A stretch of 64,000 bases of DNA from Bin87 sp965243255 (GTDB lineage: Bacteria > Chloroflexota > Dehalococcoidia > Lucifugimonadales > UBA3495). The first letter of the stretch is position 1, and every line of letters begins with the position of its first letter. The notes under the pieces are model-generated. The model saw only the letters and a list, made by a program, of their open reading frames with translations, did no database searches and was not told the DNA's origin. The position numbers and the translations under genes were made by a program. The stretch lies in assembly GCA_965243255.1 (NCBI GenBank), contig CBDEUH010000004.1:2108001-2172000 (forward strand). Direction: 5' to 3'. Below, piece after piece: positions 15,765 to 23,560 of the stretch.

Positions 15765-16457
15765 TTACGCGCCGCTGCGCCGGCCCATGATGATGGCCGC
15801 CACTGCGATGACCGCAGCCACGATGGCGACGATCAAAGCGATGATGCCCATGGGGCTGGGCGCGCCGGCCGGACCGACTGCGCCGTCAGCGCCGGCGGTG
15901 CCCGGAGGCCCCGGAGGTCCGGCTACGCCCTGGGCGCCCTGCGCTCCGGCCGCGCCGGCGGCACCGTCAGCGCCAGCCGGACCCTGCGGCCCAGCAGGAC
16001 CAGCCGCCCCGTCAGCTCCGTCAGCGCCCGCCGGACCGGGGAGGCCCGGAGGCCCGCCAGGCCCGGCCGGGCCGGGTTCACCGGGACCAGCCATCATGGC
16101 TTCCAGGTTGGCTTCCAGCATCAGGATTTCCCGTCCGCCGGGCATCCAGGCGTAGGTCTGCCCGGACATGCGGTCGCCAACCATGAACGACACCGTGTTC
16201 TCCCCAGCGGGGGGCTGCACCAGTTCCAGCTGGAACTTGCCGCCGGCCATGGTCATCGTCGAATCCAGTGTCATATCCCCGGCCATGGCCACCACGGTGG
16301 TGCCTTCGGGCACCGGGATGCCGTCGGCGGTGGCGGTGCCGAAGATGAACGCGGGCGGCACGTTGGGCGCGGCGCCCTGGGCTGCAACCAGCCCCAGGGG
16401 CAACGCCAGCAACAGGGCAACAAGTGCTGCCGCCGCTACCATTCCGTATCTCTTCAT
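15765..16457 (-). CDS. Collagen-like secreted protein with C-terminal membrane anchor
   Basis: A 230-residue protein. Signal peptide MKRYGMVAAAALVALLLALP...AQG (1-28), a globular part (30-122) resembling a small beta domain (IPVPEGTTVVAMAGD), then 25 uninterrupted Gly-X-Y triplets (126-200), rich in GPP, GAD and GPA, that should form a collagen triple helix. A membrane helix (204-224) and RRSGA end follow, with no LPxTG. The ATG at 16457 has AGGAG 8 nt before it. The C-terminal anchor puts the collagen stalk outside the cell, probably as a trimer. It lies directly downstream of the large surface protein. Confidence 0.88.
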   Translation of the reverse strand: MKRYGMVAAAALVALLLALPLGLVAAQGAAPNVPPAFIFGTATADGIPVPEGTTVVAMAGDMTLDSTMTMAGGKFQLELVQPPAGENTVSFMVGDRMSGQTYAWMPGGREILMLEANLEAMMAGPGEPGPAGPGGPPGLPGPAGADGADGAAGPAGPQGPAGADGAAGAAGAQGAQGVAGPPGPPGTAGADGAVGPAGAPSPMGIIALIVAIVAAVIAVAAIIMGRRSGA

Positions 16458-16516
16458 ATCATTTGCTCCTTGCTGTCTGCCGGTTCTTTGGTTGGGGAGG
16501 TTCACCCCCGCCCCGG

Positions 16517-16539
16517 CCCTCTCCCGTTGGGGGAGAGGG
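16517..16539 (-). terminator. Stem-loop after the large surface protein
   Basis: CCCTCTCCC pairs perfectly with GGGAGAGGG (9 bp) around a 5-nt loop. There is no clear T-run. It lies between two minus-strand genes, so it may weaken read-through into the collagen-like gene or be a copy of a dispersed CCCTCTCCC element. Confidence 0.45.
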
Positions 16540-16564
16540 GGAGGGGTGGAGGTGAGTCAGGTCC

Positions 16565-19500
16565 TTACCAAATGACCAGGTTCCAGCAGTCGCCGCCGCT
16601 GCAGGTGAGGCTGCGGCTCTTGTTGTTGAGCACCACGTCGTCAACGTCGCTGCTGACCAGCACCCAGTAGGCTTCGCCGTTGACCAGCGAGCTCAGGGTG
16701 TTCAGGTCGGCAAACTCGGGCCGCGGGTCGTGGAACGACCAGGACTTGCTGACGTTGTCGAAGTGGAAGGCGGCGGACAGGCTATCGCCCAGCGGCGCCA
16801 GGGCGTCGGCGGTGGGAGTGTCGGTTCCGACGACTTCGGCCAGAACCTCCACGGCGCCGATGGCCACGGTGTCATCAATGTCCATCAGGACACTGTACAC
16901 GCCGGGGTCGAGGCCGGGAATGACCACGCCGTCAACGGTTACCGAACCAGTGCGGTCGGTGCTGAAGTTGCCCACGGGGAGCACGTCGCGGCCGGCAATC
17001 TGAATGCTGTCAACCGCTGCGTACAGGGGCATCTTGTCCACGGAAAGGGTTACCGTGTCACCGGGCTGTCCATCGCCGGGGGAAACCTCGATGATGGCCG
17101 CCGGGACCTCGAAGGTCGCCAGCTTGACAATCTCGGTGCCCACGGAGGCGGTTACCCGGTTGGTGGACGGAATGGCCACCGCGCCGGCAACCCGGTGTTC
17201 CACGAACCAGCGACCGGCGCTGTCGGGCAGGGCGCTGTAGGAGCGGGGGCGTCCGTCGTCCACGGCGATGTTCACCGTCGGAGGCGTGCTGCCTTCGACG
17301 TTGTCCACGGGCCAGTTCTCACCGGAAATGGTGATGACGTCGCGCGGGCCGGCGATGTTCGGGGTCAGCGTGACGGTGGGCTCGGGGATGGTGATGATCG
17401 CCGTGCCGGAGAATCCGTTGTTGTCCTCCACCTTGATGGTGTGGACGCCGGCGGTCAGGGTGGGGTTGGTGCCGTCTTGAGCGGGCCACAGCACCACGGT
17501 GGCCACGAACTGGCCGGAGCTGGACACGTCAATCGCGCCATTCCCGTTCAGGGAGTCTTCATGCACCTCCAGCGGCACGCTGTCGATGGTAACTCTTGCC
17601 GCATCGACGTGGTTGCCGGAGCCGGTGCTGAAGCCGTCGCCGGTGATGGTAATCAGCTCGTTGGGCAGAGCCTCGGACTTGCTGATGATGAGCGAAGAGC
17701 CAATGATGGTGATATCAGTGTCCTCGCCCCAAGCGTCCAGGCGCAGGGTGCCCTCGGCCCAGCCGGGAACCACGAATGTGGCGCTGCCGGAACCATCACC
17801 TCCAATACCGCCGCCGCTGGTAGGAAAGCCAAGGTCAGGGTGACTGGAAGGTACTCTGGCCAGTGCCAGACCGAGAGTGACCGGGTCGTTCGCCATGAAG
17901 TCCTGGGCGAAGACGGTAACGGTGTCACCGACGTTGGCGGTCTCGGGCGAAATACTGATGGAGGGCTGCAACTCGAACTGATCAATGTCTGACGACTGGG
18001 TACCCGCGCCGTCAATCATGCAGACGTAGTTCAGACCGGCGCCATCAGCGTCGGTGCCGGGCCCGAAGGTGGGCACGGTTACCTCGAAGGTGACAGAGAC
18101 CTTGTCGTCGCTGCCCACGGTGCCGCTGCCGACTTCGGTGCCCAATGCCCGAACCATAACGCAATCGGTGGGCTCAGGCCCGTCGGTGTGATACACGAAT
18201 ACGCCGGCCGACTTGCCGTTTTTGAAGCCGGAACCGGTTACGGTCAGCTCATAGCCGCGGGAGTTGTCCTCGTCGGAAAGGCTGACCTTGGCCTTGGTCA
18301 CCAAGTCGGTCAGCTTGGTGCCGGCTTCGCCAGCCCGGTCATCGGTGCCGCGAATGATGGAGAAGCCGGTGCTGTGGGAACCCTTTTCGCTGGGGTTCTT
18401 GACGTTGGCGGACTTCTCTACCACAACGGTCAGGGTCTGGCCCGCCAGGGGATAGCCCGTAGCGTCGTCGGAAGGATTCATGTCGGGGACCCGGGCGGAG
18501 ATTACCACCGCGTCCTCTTCGCCAGCGATTTCACCGCCGTCGTCGAGTTCAACTTCGGCTGCAGCGAAAGCGGTGTTGGGGGTCGCGGTAGCAGTGCCGG
18601 TAGTCGGGGCTCCCGTAACCTCAAAGATCACTGAACTCTTGGAGATGGAACTGGGTTCCTGGTAGTCATTCTCCAGGTAGATCTCAACCCAGCTGCTGCC
18701 GGTAAGGTCTGACAGCAGGCTGATCTCCAGGGTCAGCTTGACGGTCGCGCTTGCGGAGTCGCTGCTGGAATCGAGTTCGCCGCTGGACTTGCCAGCGGTA
18801 CCCTTTGCCTCGGCTGGGTTGTCATCGCCAGCGTTGACGCCGTTGCTAGCAACCACGCCGACGGTGACCTCCACACCTGTTTCCAGACCGGTGATGTCAG
18901 CGTGCCTAGCAGCAGCGGCACAATTGCCATTTCCAGAAGTATCCGCGGTAGTGGTGCCATCGGCCGCGAAACAGGCAAGGTTAGCTTCTGCCACCCTTGT
19001 CCCATCTACAAATACCACGTAGGTAGCGATGGGATCTCCACCGTCATCAGGAGGGGGTGACCAACTAGCTCTGAGTACAGTAGCTCCGGTCGATGTGACA
19101 GTCAGCATCTGCGGGGCAGCGGGCTTGGTGTCCGGAACGAGACTGTGCGGGCCGTTCGCAGCGGAGTACTCTCCGTTAGGAGTGCCATTAGCCCTGATGC
19201 GCACATAAAACGGAGTGTCGCTCAATCCAGTAGCAACGTTGAAGAAGGTAGCCCCGCTCGAGGCGTCGTCGTCATCGGCACCAGCAACGTTAGTCCAAGT
19301 TGTGGTGGACGTTGGCGCGGAATCACTCGCTACGTACTGGAATTCGTAGCCATCGATTCCTGCACCGGTATGGCTCGGTGCAGCAAAAACCACGTCCAAG
19401 TCTATGGCTCCAGGCGTGACAGATACGATAGTCGGCACACCAGGAGCCGCTCCCTGGGCGTCGGCGGTGTTGGCGTTGGGCAGGAGCAGAACGCCGGCCA

Positions 19501-19576
19501 GGGTCAGCGCGCCAATGATGGCGAGGGCCGCTACCAGCGGCGCTGACCAGATGAATTTTCTGGTTTTGTTTCTCAT
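16565..19576 (-). CDS. Large secreted Fn3/Ig-like multidomain surface protein
   Basis: A 1003-residue protein. The ATG at 19576 (AGGAG 11 nt upstream) gives a signal or anchor helix (FIWSAPLVAALAIIGALTLAG) ending near ADAQG. Two fibronectin-III-like domains follow (about 44-150 and 150-265; SWSPPPDDGGDPIATYVVFVDG in the second). Then come several repeated Ig-like/IPT modules with NVGDTVTVFAQDF, PNELITITGDGF, GPRDVITISGENW and QPGDTVTLSVDKM at their starts. The C-terminal 75 residues (FHFDNVSKSWSFHDPRPEF ... CSGGDCWNLVIW) form a separate Trp-rich module with a disulphide-ready CSGGDC. Likely an adhesin or envelope-layer protein; no enzyme motif is visible. Confidence 0.85.
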   Translation of the reverse strand: MRNKTRKFIWSAPLVAALAIIGALTLAGVLLLPNANTADAQGAAPGVPTIVSVTPGAIDLDVVFAAPSHTGAGIDGYEFQYVASDSAPTSTTTWTNVAGADDDDASSGATFFNVATGLSDTPFYVRIRANGTPNGEYSAANGPHSLVPDTKPAAPQMLTVTSTGATVLRASWSPPPDDGGDPIATYVVFVDGTRVAEANLACFAADGTTTADTSGNGNCAAAARHADITGLETGVEVTVGVVASNGVNAGDDNPAEAKGTAGKSSGELDSSSDSASATVKLTLEISLLSDLTGSSWVEIYLENDYQEPSSISKSSVIFEVTGAPTTGTATATPNTAFAAAEVELDDGGEIAGEEDAVVISARVPDMNPSDDATGYPLAGQTLTVVVEKSANVKNPSEKGSHSTGFSIIRGTDDRAGEAGTKLTDLVTKAKVSLSDEDNSRGYELTVTGSGFKNGKSAGVFVYHTDGPEPTDCVMVRALGTEVGSGTVGSDDKVSVTFEVTVPTFGPGTDADGAGLNYVCMIDGAGTQSSDIDQFELQPSISISPETANVGDTVTVFAQDFMANDPVTLGLALARVPSSHPDLGFPTSGGGIGGDGSGSATFVVPGWAEGTLRLDAWGEDTDITIIGSSLIISKSEALPNELITITGDGFSTGSGNHVDAARVTIDSVPLEVHEDSLNGNGAIDVSSSGQFVATVVLWPAQDGTNPTLTAGVHTIKVEDNNGFSGTAIITIPEPTVTLTPNIAGPRDVITISGENWPVDNVEGSTPPTVNIAVDDGRPRSYSALPDSAGRWFVEHRVAGAVAIPSTNRVTASVGTEIVKLATFEVPAAIIEVSPGDGQPGDTVTLSVDKMPLYAAVDSIQIAGRDVLPVGNFSTDRTGSVTVDGVVIPGLDPGVYSVLMDIDDTVAIGAVEVLAEVVGTDTPTADALAPLGDSLSAAFHFDNVSKSWSFHDPRPEFADLNTLSSLVNGEAYWVLVSSDVDDVVLNNKSRSLTCSGGDCWNLVIW

Positions 19577-19934
19577 TTGACAAAATCTCCTTGCGGGATT
19601 GTCGTCGGCCCTGCATCGGTGGAAGGGGAGGCGGCGCGCAGGGCGATGCGCCGCGGCCCGGTAGGACAGTTTTCGTCTGCAAACACCTCCAAAGGCAAAG
19701 TCCCGGTCTTTCAACCAGCGCGATCACGCCGCGGTAACGCGGTTGCATCGCTGCGTAACGAAATGATACCATACGCCCCGTTCCGTTACGTAAGTATTAC
19801 GCTGTCGCCTTTACAGCAATATGATACGGTGTCAATAGATAACGTAAAGATGTCCGACGCCGGGTTGCGTTACGTGATTATTACGGAATCGTTGGCGCCG
19901 CTCATCCTGAGCCTGTCGAAGGACGCCCTCGACC
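19577..19934. promoter_or_regulatory. Divergent intergenic region with two GTTAC/ATTAC direct repeats
   Basis: This 358-bp gap separates the surface protein (minus) from the small winged-helix-like gene (plus). It holds GTTAC at 19785 and ATTAC at 19796, and again GTTAC at 19869 and ATTAC at 19880, both pairs in 11-bp spacing. CGTTACGTAAGTATTAC resembles CGTTACCGTAAGGGTATTAC upstream of hybrid kinase B. ATGATACCATA at 19763 resembles the other ATGTTACCATA boxes. Confidence 0.5.
19901..19923. repeat. CTCATCCTGAG dispersed repeat, copy 1
   Basis: 23 bp, identical at 22 positions to the reverse complement of 50411-50433. This short element, starting CTCATCCTGAGCCTGTCGAA, is seen in intergenic DNA of many bacteria. 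It lies directly before a gene start here. Confidence 0.7.
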
Positions 19935-20327
19935 ATGCGCGAGAACTACCGCCTGACCCCCGACCTGATTCAGGCCCAGCGCCAGAGCGAGCATGCGGTG
20001 CACCTGCTGGAGGACGCGGTGCTGCGGACGCTGCACCAGTTCGCGGTGGAGAAACGCTCCTACGTGCGCACGGCGGTCATCGCCGGGCGGCTGGAGCTGC
20101 AGGAGCAGCTGCCGGGGCCGCGCAACAGCACGTATGCGTCAACGGTGGTGTTGGCCATCTGCCGGCGGCTGCATCACCGGGGGCTGGTCAAGATCGGCCG
20201 GCCGGAGGGGGCGACGCACCACGGGGACAAGACGACGGGGTGGATGATCGGTGCCGGGGAGTACCGGCGGCGGCAGGCGGCCGCCCAGGGCCCGGCCGTC
20301 AACGGCCAGTCAGCCAGCGAGGTCTAG
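19935..20327 (+). CDS. Small putative winged-helix DNA-binding protein
   Basis: A 130-residue basic protein without recognised family. LLEDAVLRTLHQFAVEKRSYVRTAVIAGRLEL followed by YASTVVLAICRRLHHRGLVKIGRP reads like helix-turn-helix plus wing of a MarR/PadR-like regulator. The C-terminus is Ala/Gln-rich and probably disordered. It is transcribed away from the surface protein gene and shares the intergenic region with the GTTAC repeats, so it could control that gene. Call based on fold-like pattern only. Confidence 0.55.
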   Translation: MRENYRLTPDLIQAQRQSEHAVHLLEDAVLRTLHQFAVEKRSYVRTAVIAGRLELQEQLPGPRNSTYASTVVLAICRRLHHRGLVKIGRPEGATHHGDKTTGWMIGAGEYRRRQAAAQGPAVNGQSASEV

Positions 20328-20388
20328 CCGGCCAGCAGCTTCGCCCGGTTCGTCCCCATCGTGTACAATGGCAACATAGAGGTTAAAG

Positions 20389-20604
20389 ATGGACACCGCA
20401 GTGATATTCGCCGTGGCCGGGCCGACCACCGGGGCCCTGGCCCTGACCGCAACGCTGATGATTTTCGTCCTGGGGCGCTTCGCCCGTCGCATGGACCGGA
20501 TGGACGCCAAGCTGGACAATATGCGTGAGATGCTGATTGCCCTGGCCAACCATCGCCATGACAACACGGGCAACGTGGGCTTCAACCTGCCGCCGGGGAC
20601 GTAA
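20389..20604 (+). CDS. Small membrane protein with HRHD tail
   Basis: A 71-residue protein with one helix (AVIFAVAGPTTGALALTATLMIFVLGRF), a short charged amphipathic segment (RRMDRMDAKLDNMREMLIA) and the tail LANHRHDNTGNVGFNLPPGT. The tail pattern LAxHRHD..G.V.F..P is shared with the 132-residue coiled-coil protein at 15245, so this is a short member of the same family. TGTACAAT at 20364 is a plausible -10. Function unknown. Confidence 0.65.
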   Translation: MDTAVIFAVAGPTTGALALTATLMIFVLGRFARRMDRMDAKLDNMREMLIALANHRHDNTGNVGFNLPPGT

Positions 20605-20672
20605 CGCTGCCCCAGGTCCGTTCCTGCTGCCACGTCGGCCGTCTCGCGGGAGAATCTGGACGGCGAACCCCC

Positions 20673-20701
20673 TTGTTGCCGGCCGCTTACGCCTGTATAG
20701 T
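20673..20701 (+). promoter_or_regulatory. Promoter for nitroreductase gene
   Basis: TTGTTG (20673-20678), a 17-nt spacer and TATAGT (20696-20701) with a TG just before, 50 bp ahead of the start at 20751. Confidence 0.5.
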
Positions 20702-20750
20702 GTAGGCACTTAATGCCGATATCAGTATGCAGGAAACAAGGGGCTTCGCG

Positions 20751-21356
20751 ATGACAACCAGCAACAGCTTGCGCAGCGGCAACGTGACGGCGCCGGTAAC
20801 CGGGGTGTCGGTGTACCAGGCCATCCACGACCGCCGCATGAACAACGACTTTTCCGATTTCGTGCCCGGCCGGGACTCCCTGGAGCGGATGCTCGACGCG
20901 GCGGTGTGGGCGCCCAACCATCGCCTGACCAACCCGTGGCGATTCTACGTGCTGGAGAAGGGCGGCCGGAAGCGGGCCGAGGTGGCCCAGCTGGCCTACG
21001 ACGCCCTGTTCTCCCGCAGCGGCAACGAGGAGCACGCCAACGGCAGCCGCCAGCGGGTGCTGGACGCGCCAGCCCTGATCTACGCCTACAGCATCCCCGG
21101 CGACAGCGAGGAGATGACGCAGGAGAACTACGCCGCCGCCTGCTGCGCGGTGCAAAACCTGCTGCTGGCCGCCGTGGCCGAGGGCCTGGCCGGGGACTGG
21201 AGCACGGGCAACGTCACGCGTCATCCCCAGCTGGCGGAAACGCTGGGCGCGGAGCCGGGCTGGACCATGGTGGGGGCGCTGTTCATCGGGCAGCCGTCGC
21301 GACCGTCGGCATCGGTGCGGGCGCCGGCGGAGCAGGTAACGGCCTGGCTGGGCTAG
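20751..21356 (+). CDS. Nitroreductase family protein
   Basis: A 201-residue FMN-dependent NAD(P)H oxidoreductase-like protein. The ATG at 20751 is chosen for AAGGGG 7 nt upstream; another ATG lies 24 bp earlier without a ribosome site. VYQAIHDRRMNNDFSDFVPG, LDAAVWAPNHRLTNPWRFYVL and AAACCAVQNLLLAAVAEGLAGDWSTG fit the nitroreductase fold with its FMN-binding arginines and the central helix. Substrate unknown. It stands alone, next to the start of the iron-uptake region. Confidence 0.85.
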   Translation: MTTSNSLRSGNVTAPVTGVSVYQAIHDRRMNNDFSDFVPGRDSLERMLDAAVWAPNHRLTNPWRFYVLEKGGRKRAEVAQLAYDALFSRSGNEEHANGSRQRVLDAPALIYAYSIPGDSEEMTQENYAAACCAVQNLLLAAVAEGLAGDWSTGNVTRHPQLAETLGAEPGWTMVGALFIGQPSRPSASVRAPAEQVTAWLG

Positions 21357-21381
21357 GGTCGCCGGCAACGCCCATTTACGG

Positions 21382-21422
21382 GCGTCTATCGGATTGACAA
21401 TTTTCGCGTCTATCCCTAGACT
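21382..21422 (+). promoter_or_regulatory. Promoter and repeated GCGTCTATC box before the ferric ABC ATPase gene
   Basis: TTGACA (21394-21399), 17 nt, TAGACT (21417-21422). GCGTCTATC occurs twice, at 21382 and 21406, once just ahead of the -35 and once in the spacer. The near-identical GTGTCTATC lies in the imelysin promoter at 31352. A candidate operator for an iron regulator such as the DtxR-like protein encoded downstream. Confidence 0.5.
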
Positions 21423-21471
21423 GACCCCGCTTTTTTGCAGCATTCATCATTGGGGATAACGTTGACGATAA

Positions 21472-22608
21472 ATGACGCTCGTCTCTTCTAACGACGGAAC
21501 ACAGCCTGGGGCAACCGCAGGGGTTACCGGACGCTGCGCTCTCCGGTTGTCGGGGCTGACCAAGTCCTTCGGGGACGTGGCGGCGGTGGCCGACGTCAGC
21601 CTGGAGGTGCCCCGGGGCGAGATTCTGTGCCTGCTGGGCCCCAGCGGCTGCGGCAAGACCACGACGCTGCGCCTGGTCGCCGGCTTTGACACTCCCGACG
21701 CCGGCACGATTCACATCGACGAGAGGCTGGTGGCCGGCCCGGGCGCGAACCAGGCGCCGGAAAAGCGGCGCGTGGGCATGGTCTTCCAGGAGGGCGCGCT
21801 GTTCCCGCACCTGACGGTGGCGCAGAACGTGGCCTTCGGCCTGCCCCGGGAGCGGCAGCGCGGCGCGAAGGCGGCCCAGGCCCTGCGGCTGGTGAACCTG
21901 GAGGGCTACGACAATCGCTATCCGCATCAGCTGTCCGGCGGGCAGCAGCAGCGGGTGGCGCTGGCGCGGGCGCTGGCGCCATCGCCCGACCTGATATTGA
22001 TGGACGAACCCTTTTCCAGCCTGGACGCCGGGCTGCGGGGACAACTGCGGGCCGAGGTGCGGTCCATCCTGAAGGAGCGGGAGGCCACGGTGGTGTGGGT
22101 AACCCACGACCAGGAAGAGGCGATGCAGTTGGCGGACCGGGTGGCGGTGATGAACGAAGGCCGCCTGGTGCAGCTGGGGTCGCCGGAGCAGGTGTTCGAC
22201 CATCCGGACACCCGGTTCGCGGCGGAGTTTTTCGGGACGGCGGACTTCCTGCCGGCCTGGCGCGAGGACGACCGACTGGCCTGCGAGCTGGGGCGGGTAG
22301 CCTGTCCGTCCGAGTGGGCCGGGCTGTGGTCGCGGGACGGCGGCCTCCAGGTGATGGTGCGTCCGGACTGCCTGGACATCGACACCGACGGGCGGGGCAA
22401 CGGCGTGATTGAAGGGCGGGAGTTCCTGGGCGCGTTCCATCTCTACACGGTGCGGCTGGACTCCGGGGACCGGGTGCGGGTGATGCAATCCCACATCAGG
22501 CGGTTCAACCCCGGAATGCGGGTCGAGGTGTTCCTGCGGGAAGGTCACCGGCCCCTGCCCTTCGCCAACGGCCGCTCGTTCAACGGGCAGCCCCAGGGCG
22601 TCCACTAG
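21472..22608 (+). CDS. fbpC: Ferric iron ABC transporter ATP-binding protein (FbpC/PotA type)
   Basis: A 378-residue importer ATPase. Walker A GPSGCGKTT (56-64), Q-loop VFQEGALFPHLTV, signature LSGGQQQ (154-160), Walker B LILMDEP (174-180), H-loop WVTHDQEEA, and a C-terminal OB-type regulatory domain. It should power the two-domain permease encoded at 23561, with the ferric-binding lipoprotein at 37795 as likely substrate carrier. FbpC/AfuC-type subunits resemble this closely; spermidine or sulfate transport cannot be excluded from the ATPase alone. An intrinsic terminator follows. Confidence 0.85.
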   Translation: MTLVSSNDGTQPGATAGVTGRCALRLSGLTKSFGDVAAVADVSLEVPRGEILCLLGPSGCGKTTTLRLVAGFDTPDAGTIHIDERLVAGPGANQAPEKRRVGMVFQEGALFPHLTVAQNVAFGLPRERQRGAKAAQALRLVNLEGYDNRYPHQLSGGQQQRVALARALAPSPDLILMDEPFSSLDAGLRGQLRAEVRSILKEREATVVWVTHDQEEAMQLADRVAVMNEGRLVQLGSPEQVFDHPDTRFAAEFFGTADFLPAWREDDRLACELGRVACPSEWAGLWSRDGGLQVMVRPDCLDIDTDGRGNGVIEGREFLGAFHLYTVRLDSGDRVRVMQSHIRRFNPGMRVEVFLREGHRPLPFANGRSFNGQPQGVH

Positions 22609-22651
22609 CAGCCCGGTTACCCTCCATTGCGCCGGCAACGCAGCGACACGC

Positions 22652-22684
22652 CCGCCTCGGCCGCAAGGCAGCCGGGGCGGTTTT
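22652..22684 (+). terminator. Intrinsic terminator after fbpC
   Basis: A 10-bp stem with one wobble pair (22652-22661 with 22671-22680), a 9-nt loop, then TTTT. Confidence 0.75.
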
Positions 22685-22713
22685 CTGGGGCAAGAATCGG
22701 GGCCGGCGCGCTG

Positions 22714-22722
22714 TGCTATAAT
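22714..22722 (+). promoter_or_regulatory. Extended -10 (TGCTATAAT) before the DtxR-like gene
   Basis: TGCTATAAT matches the extended -10 consensus TGnTATAAT exactly. The start codon at 22768 is 45 bp downstream. No good -35 is seen, as is usual for extended -10 promoters. Confidence 0.6.
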
Positions 22723-22767
22723 CCGGGCGGCTGTTTTCCATCGCTATCGCCGCTATGGAGATACATT

Positions 22768-23523
22768 GTGCCGCGTCCTAGAACATCAACCGCCGGCGCC
22801 AGCCGCCGGGACCGCAGGCCCAACGTCGGCGACCGGCTGTCCCCGGTTACGGAGAACTACCTCCTGTCGCTGTACAAGATGTGGGAGGCCTCGGAGGCGC
22901 CCACGCTGACCCAGCTGACCGAGGCCCTGCGGCAATTGCCACCAACGGAAGGATTGGGAACGTCAGTCCCTTCCGTGGCCGGAATGCTGCGGCGGATGCA
23001 GGACCAGGGACTGGTTGGCGTGGGCGGCGACAAGCGCATCCGGCTCACCGAGCGGGGCCAGCACGAGGGCGAAAGCATCGCCCAGCGCCATCGCCTGGCC
23101 GAGTGGCTGGTGGTGCGCCTGTTGGGCATGGAGCTGCGCGAGGCCCATATCGAAGCGCACCAGCTGGAGCACGGCATGTCCGACGCCCTGGTAACCAAGC
23201 TAAGGGAGCGGCTGGGCAATCCGACCCATTCGCCCTTCGGCTGGCCCATACCGGGCAGCGGCGCGGCCGGGTCAACGCCCGGGGCCGTAACCCTGGAAAG
23301 CGCCACCCACGGCGTGCCCTACGTTGTCGATCGGGTGCCCGAAGAGAACGCCGAGTTGCTCCGGTTCCTGGACGGCGCGCGGCTGGTGCCTGGATGCCGG
23401 ATGACGCTGCTGGAAGCGCTGCCCTACCTGGGCGTGATGCAGGTGGAGACGGAGGTGGACCGGGTGTCCATCGGCTACGACGTGTCCAAGCTCATCATTG
23501 TGCGCCCGGCCGAATCCGCATAG
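22768..23523 (+). CDS. DtxR/MntR-family metal-dependent regulator
   Basis: A 251-residue regulator. The GTG start at 22768 has GGAG 7 nt upstream. SPVTENYLLSLYKM and VPSVAGMLRRMQDQGLV form the winged helix; AQRHRLAEWLVVRLLGMELREAHIEAHQLEHGMSDALV is the dimerisation helix pair with the metal-site E/H residues of DtxR proteins; GNPTHSPFGWPIP is also typical. The last 75 residues look like a FeoA/SH3-type domain. With Fe(II) or Mn(II) it should repress metal-uptake genes. Its place between the ATPase and permease genes of a ferric importer supports an iron-sensing role. Confidence 0.88.
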   Translation: MPRPRTSTAGASRRDRRPNVGDRLSPVTENYLLSLYKMWEASEAPTLTQLTEALRQLPPTEGLGTSVPSVAGMLRRMQDQGLVGVGGDKRIRLTERGQHEGESIAQRHRLAEWLVVRLLGMELREAHIEAHQLEHGMSDALVTKLRERLGNPTHSPFGWPIPGSGAAGSTPGAVTLESATHGVPYVVDRVPEENAELLRFLDGARLVPGCRMTLLEALPYLGVMQVETEVDRVSIGYDVSKLIIVRPAESA

Positions 23524-23560
23524 CGACGGCTGAGAGCCTGTTCCGGCCTCCCGGTTTTCG

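Noticed and set aside
15895..16100. GC-rich short repeats as a possible satellite
   Set aside because: They encode Gly-X-Y collagen triplets.
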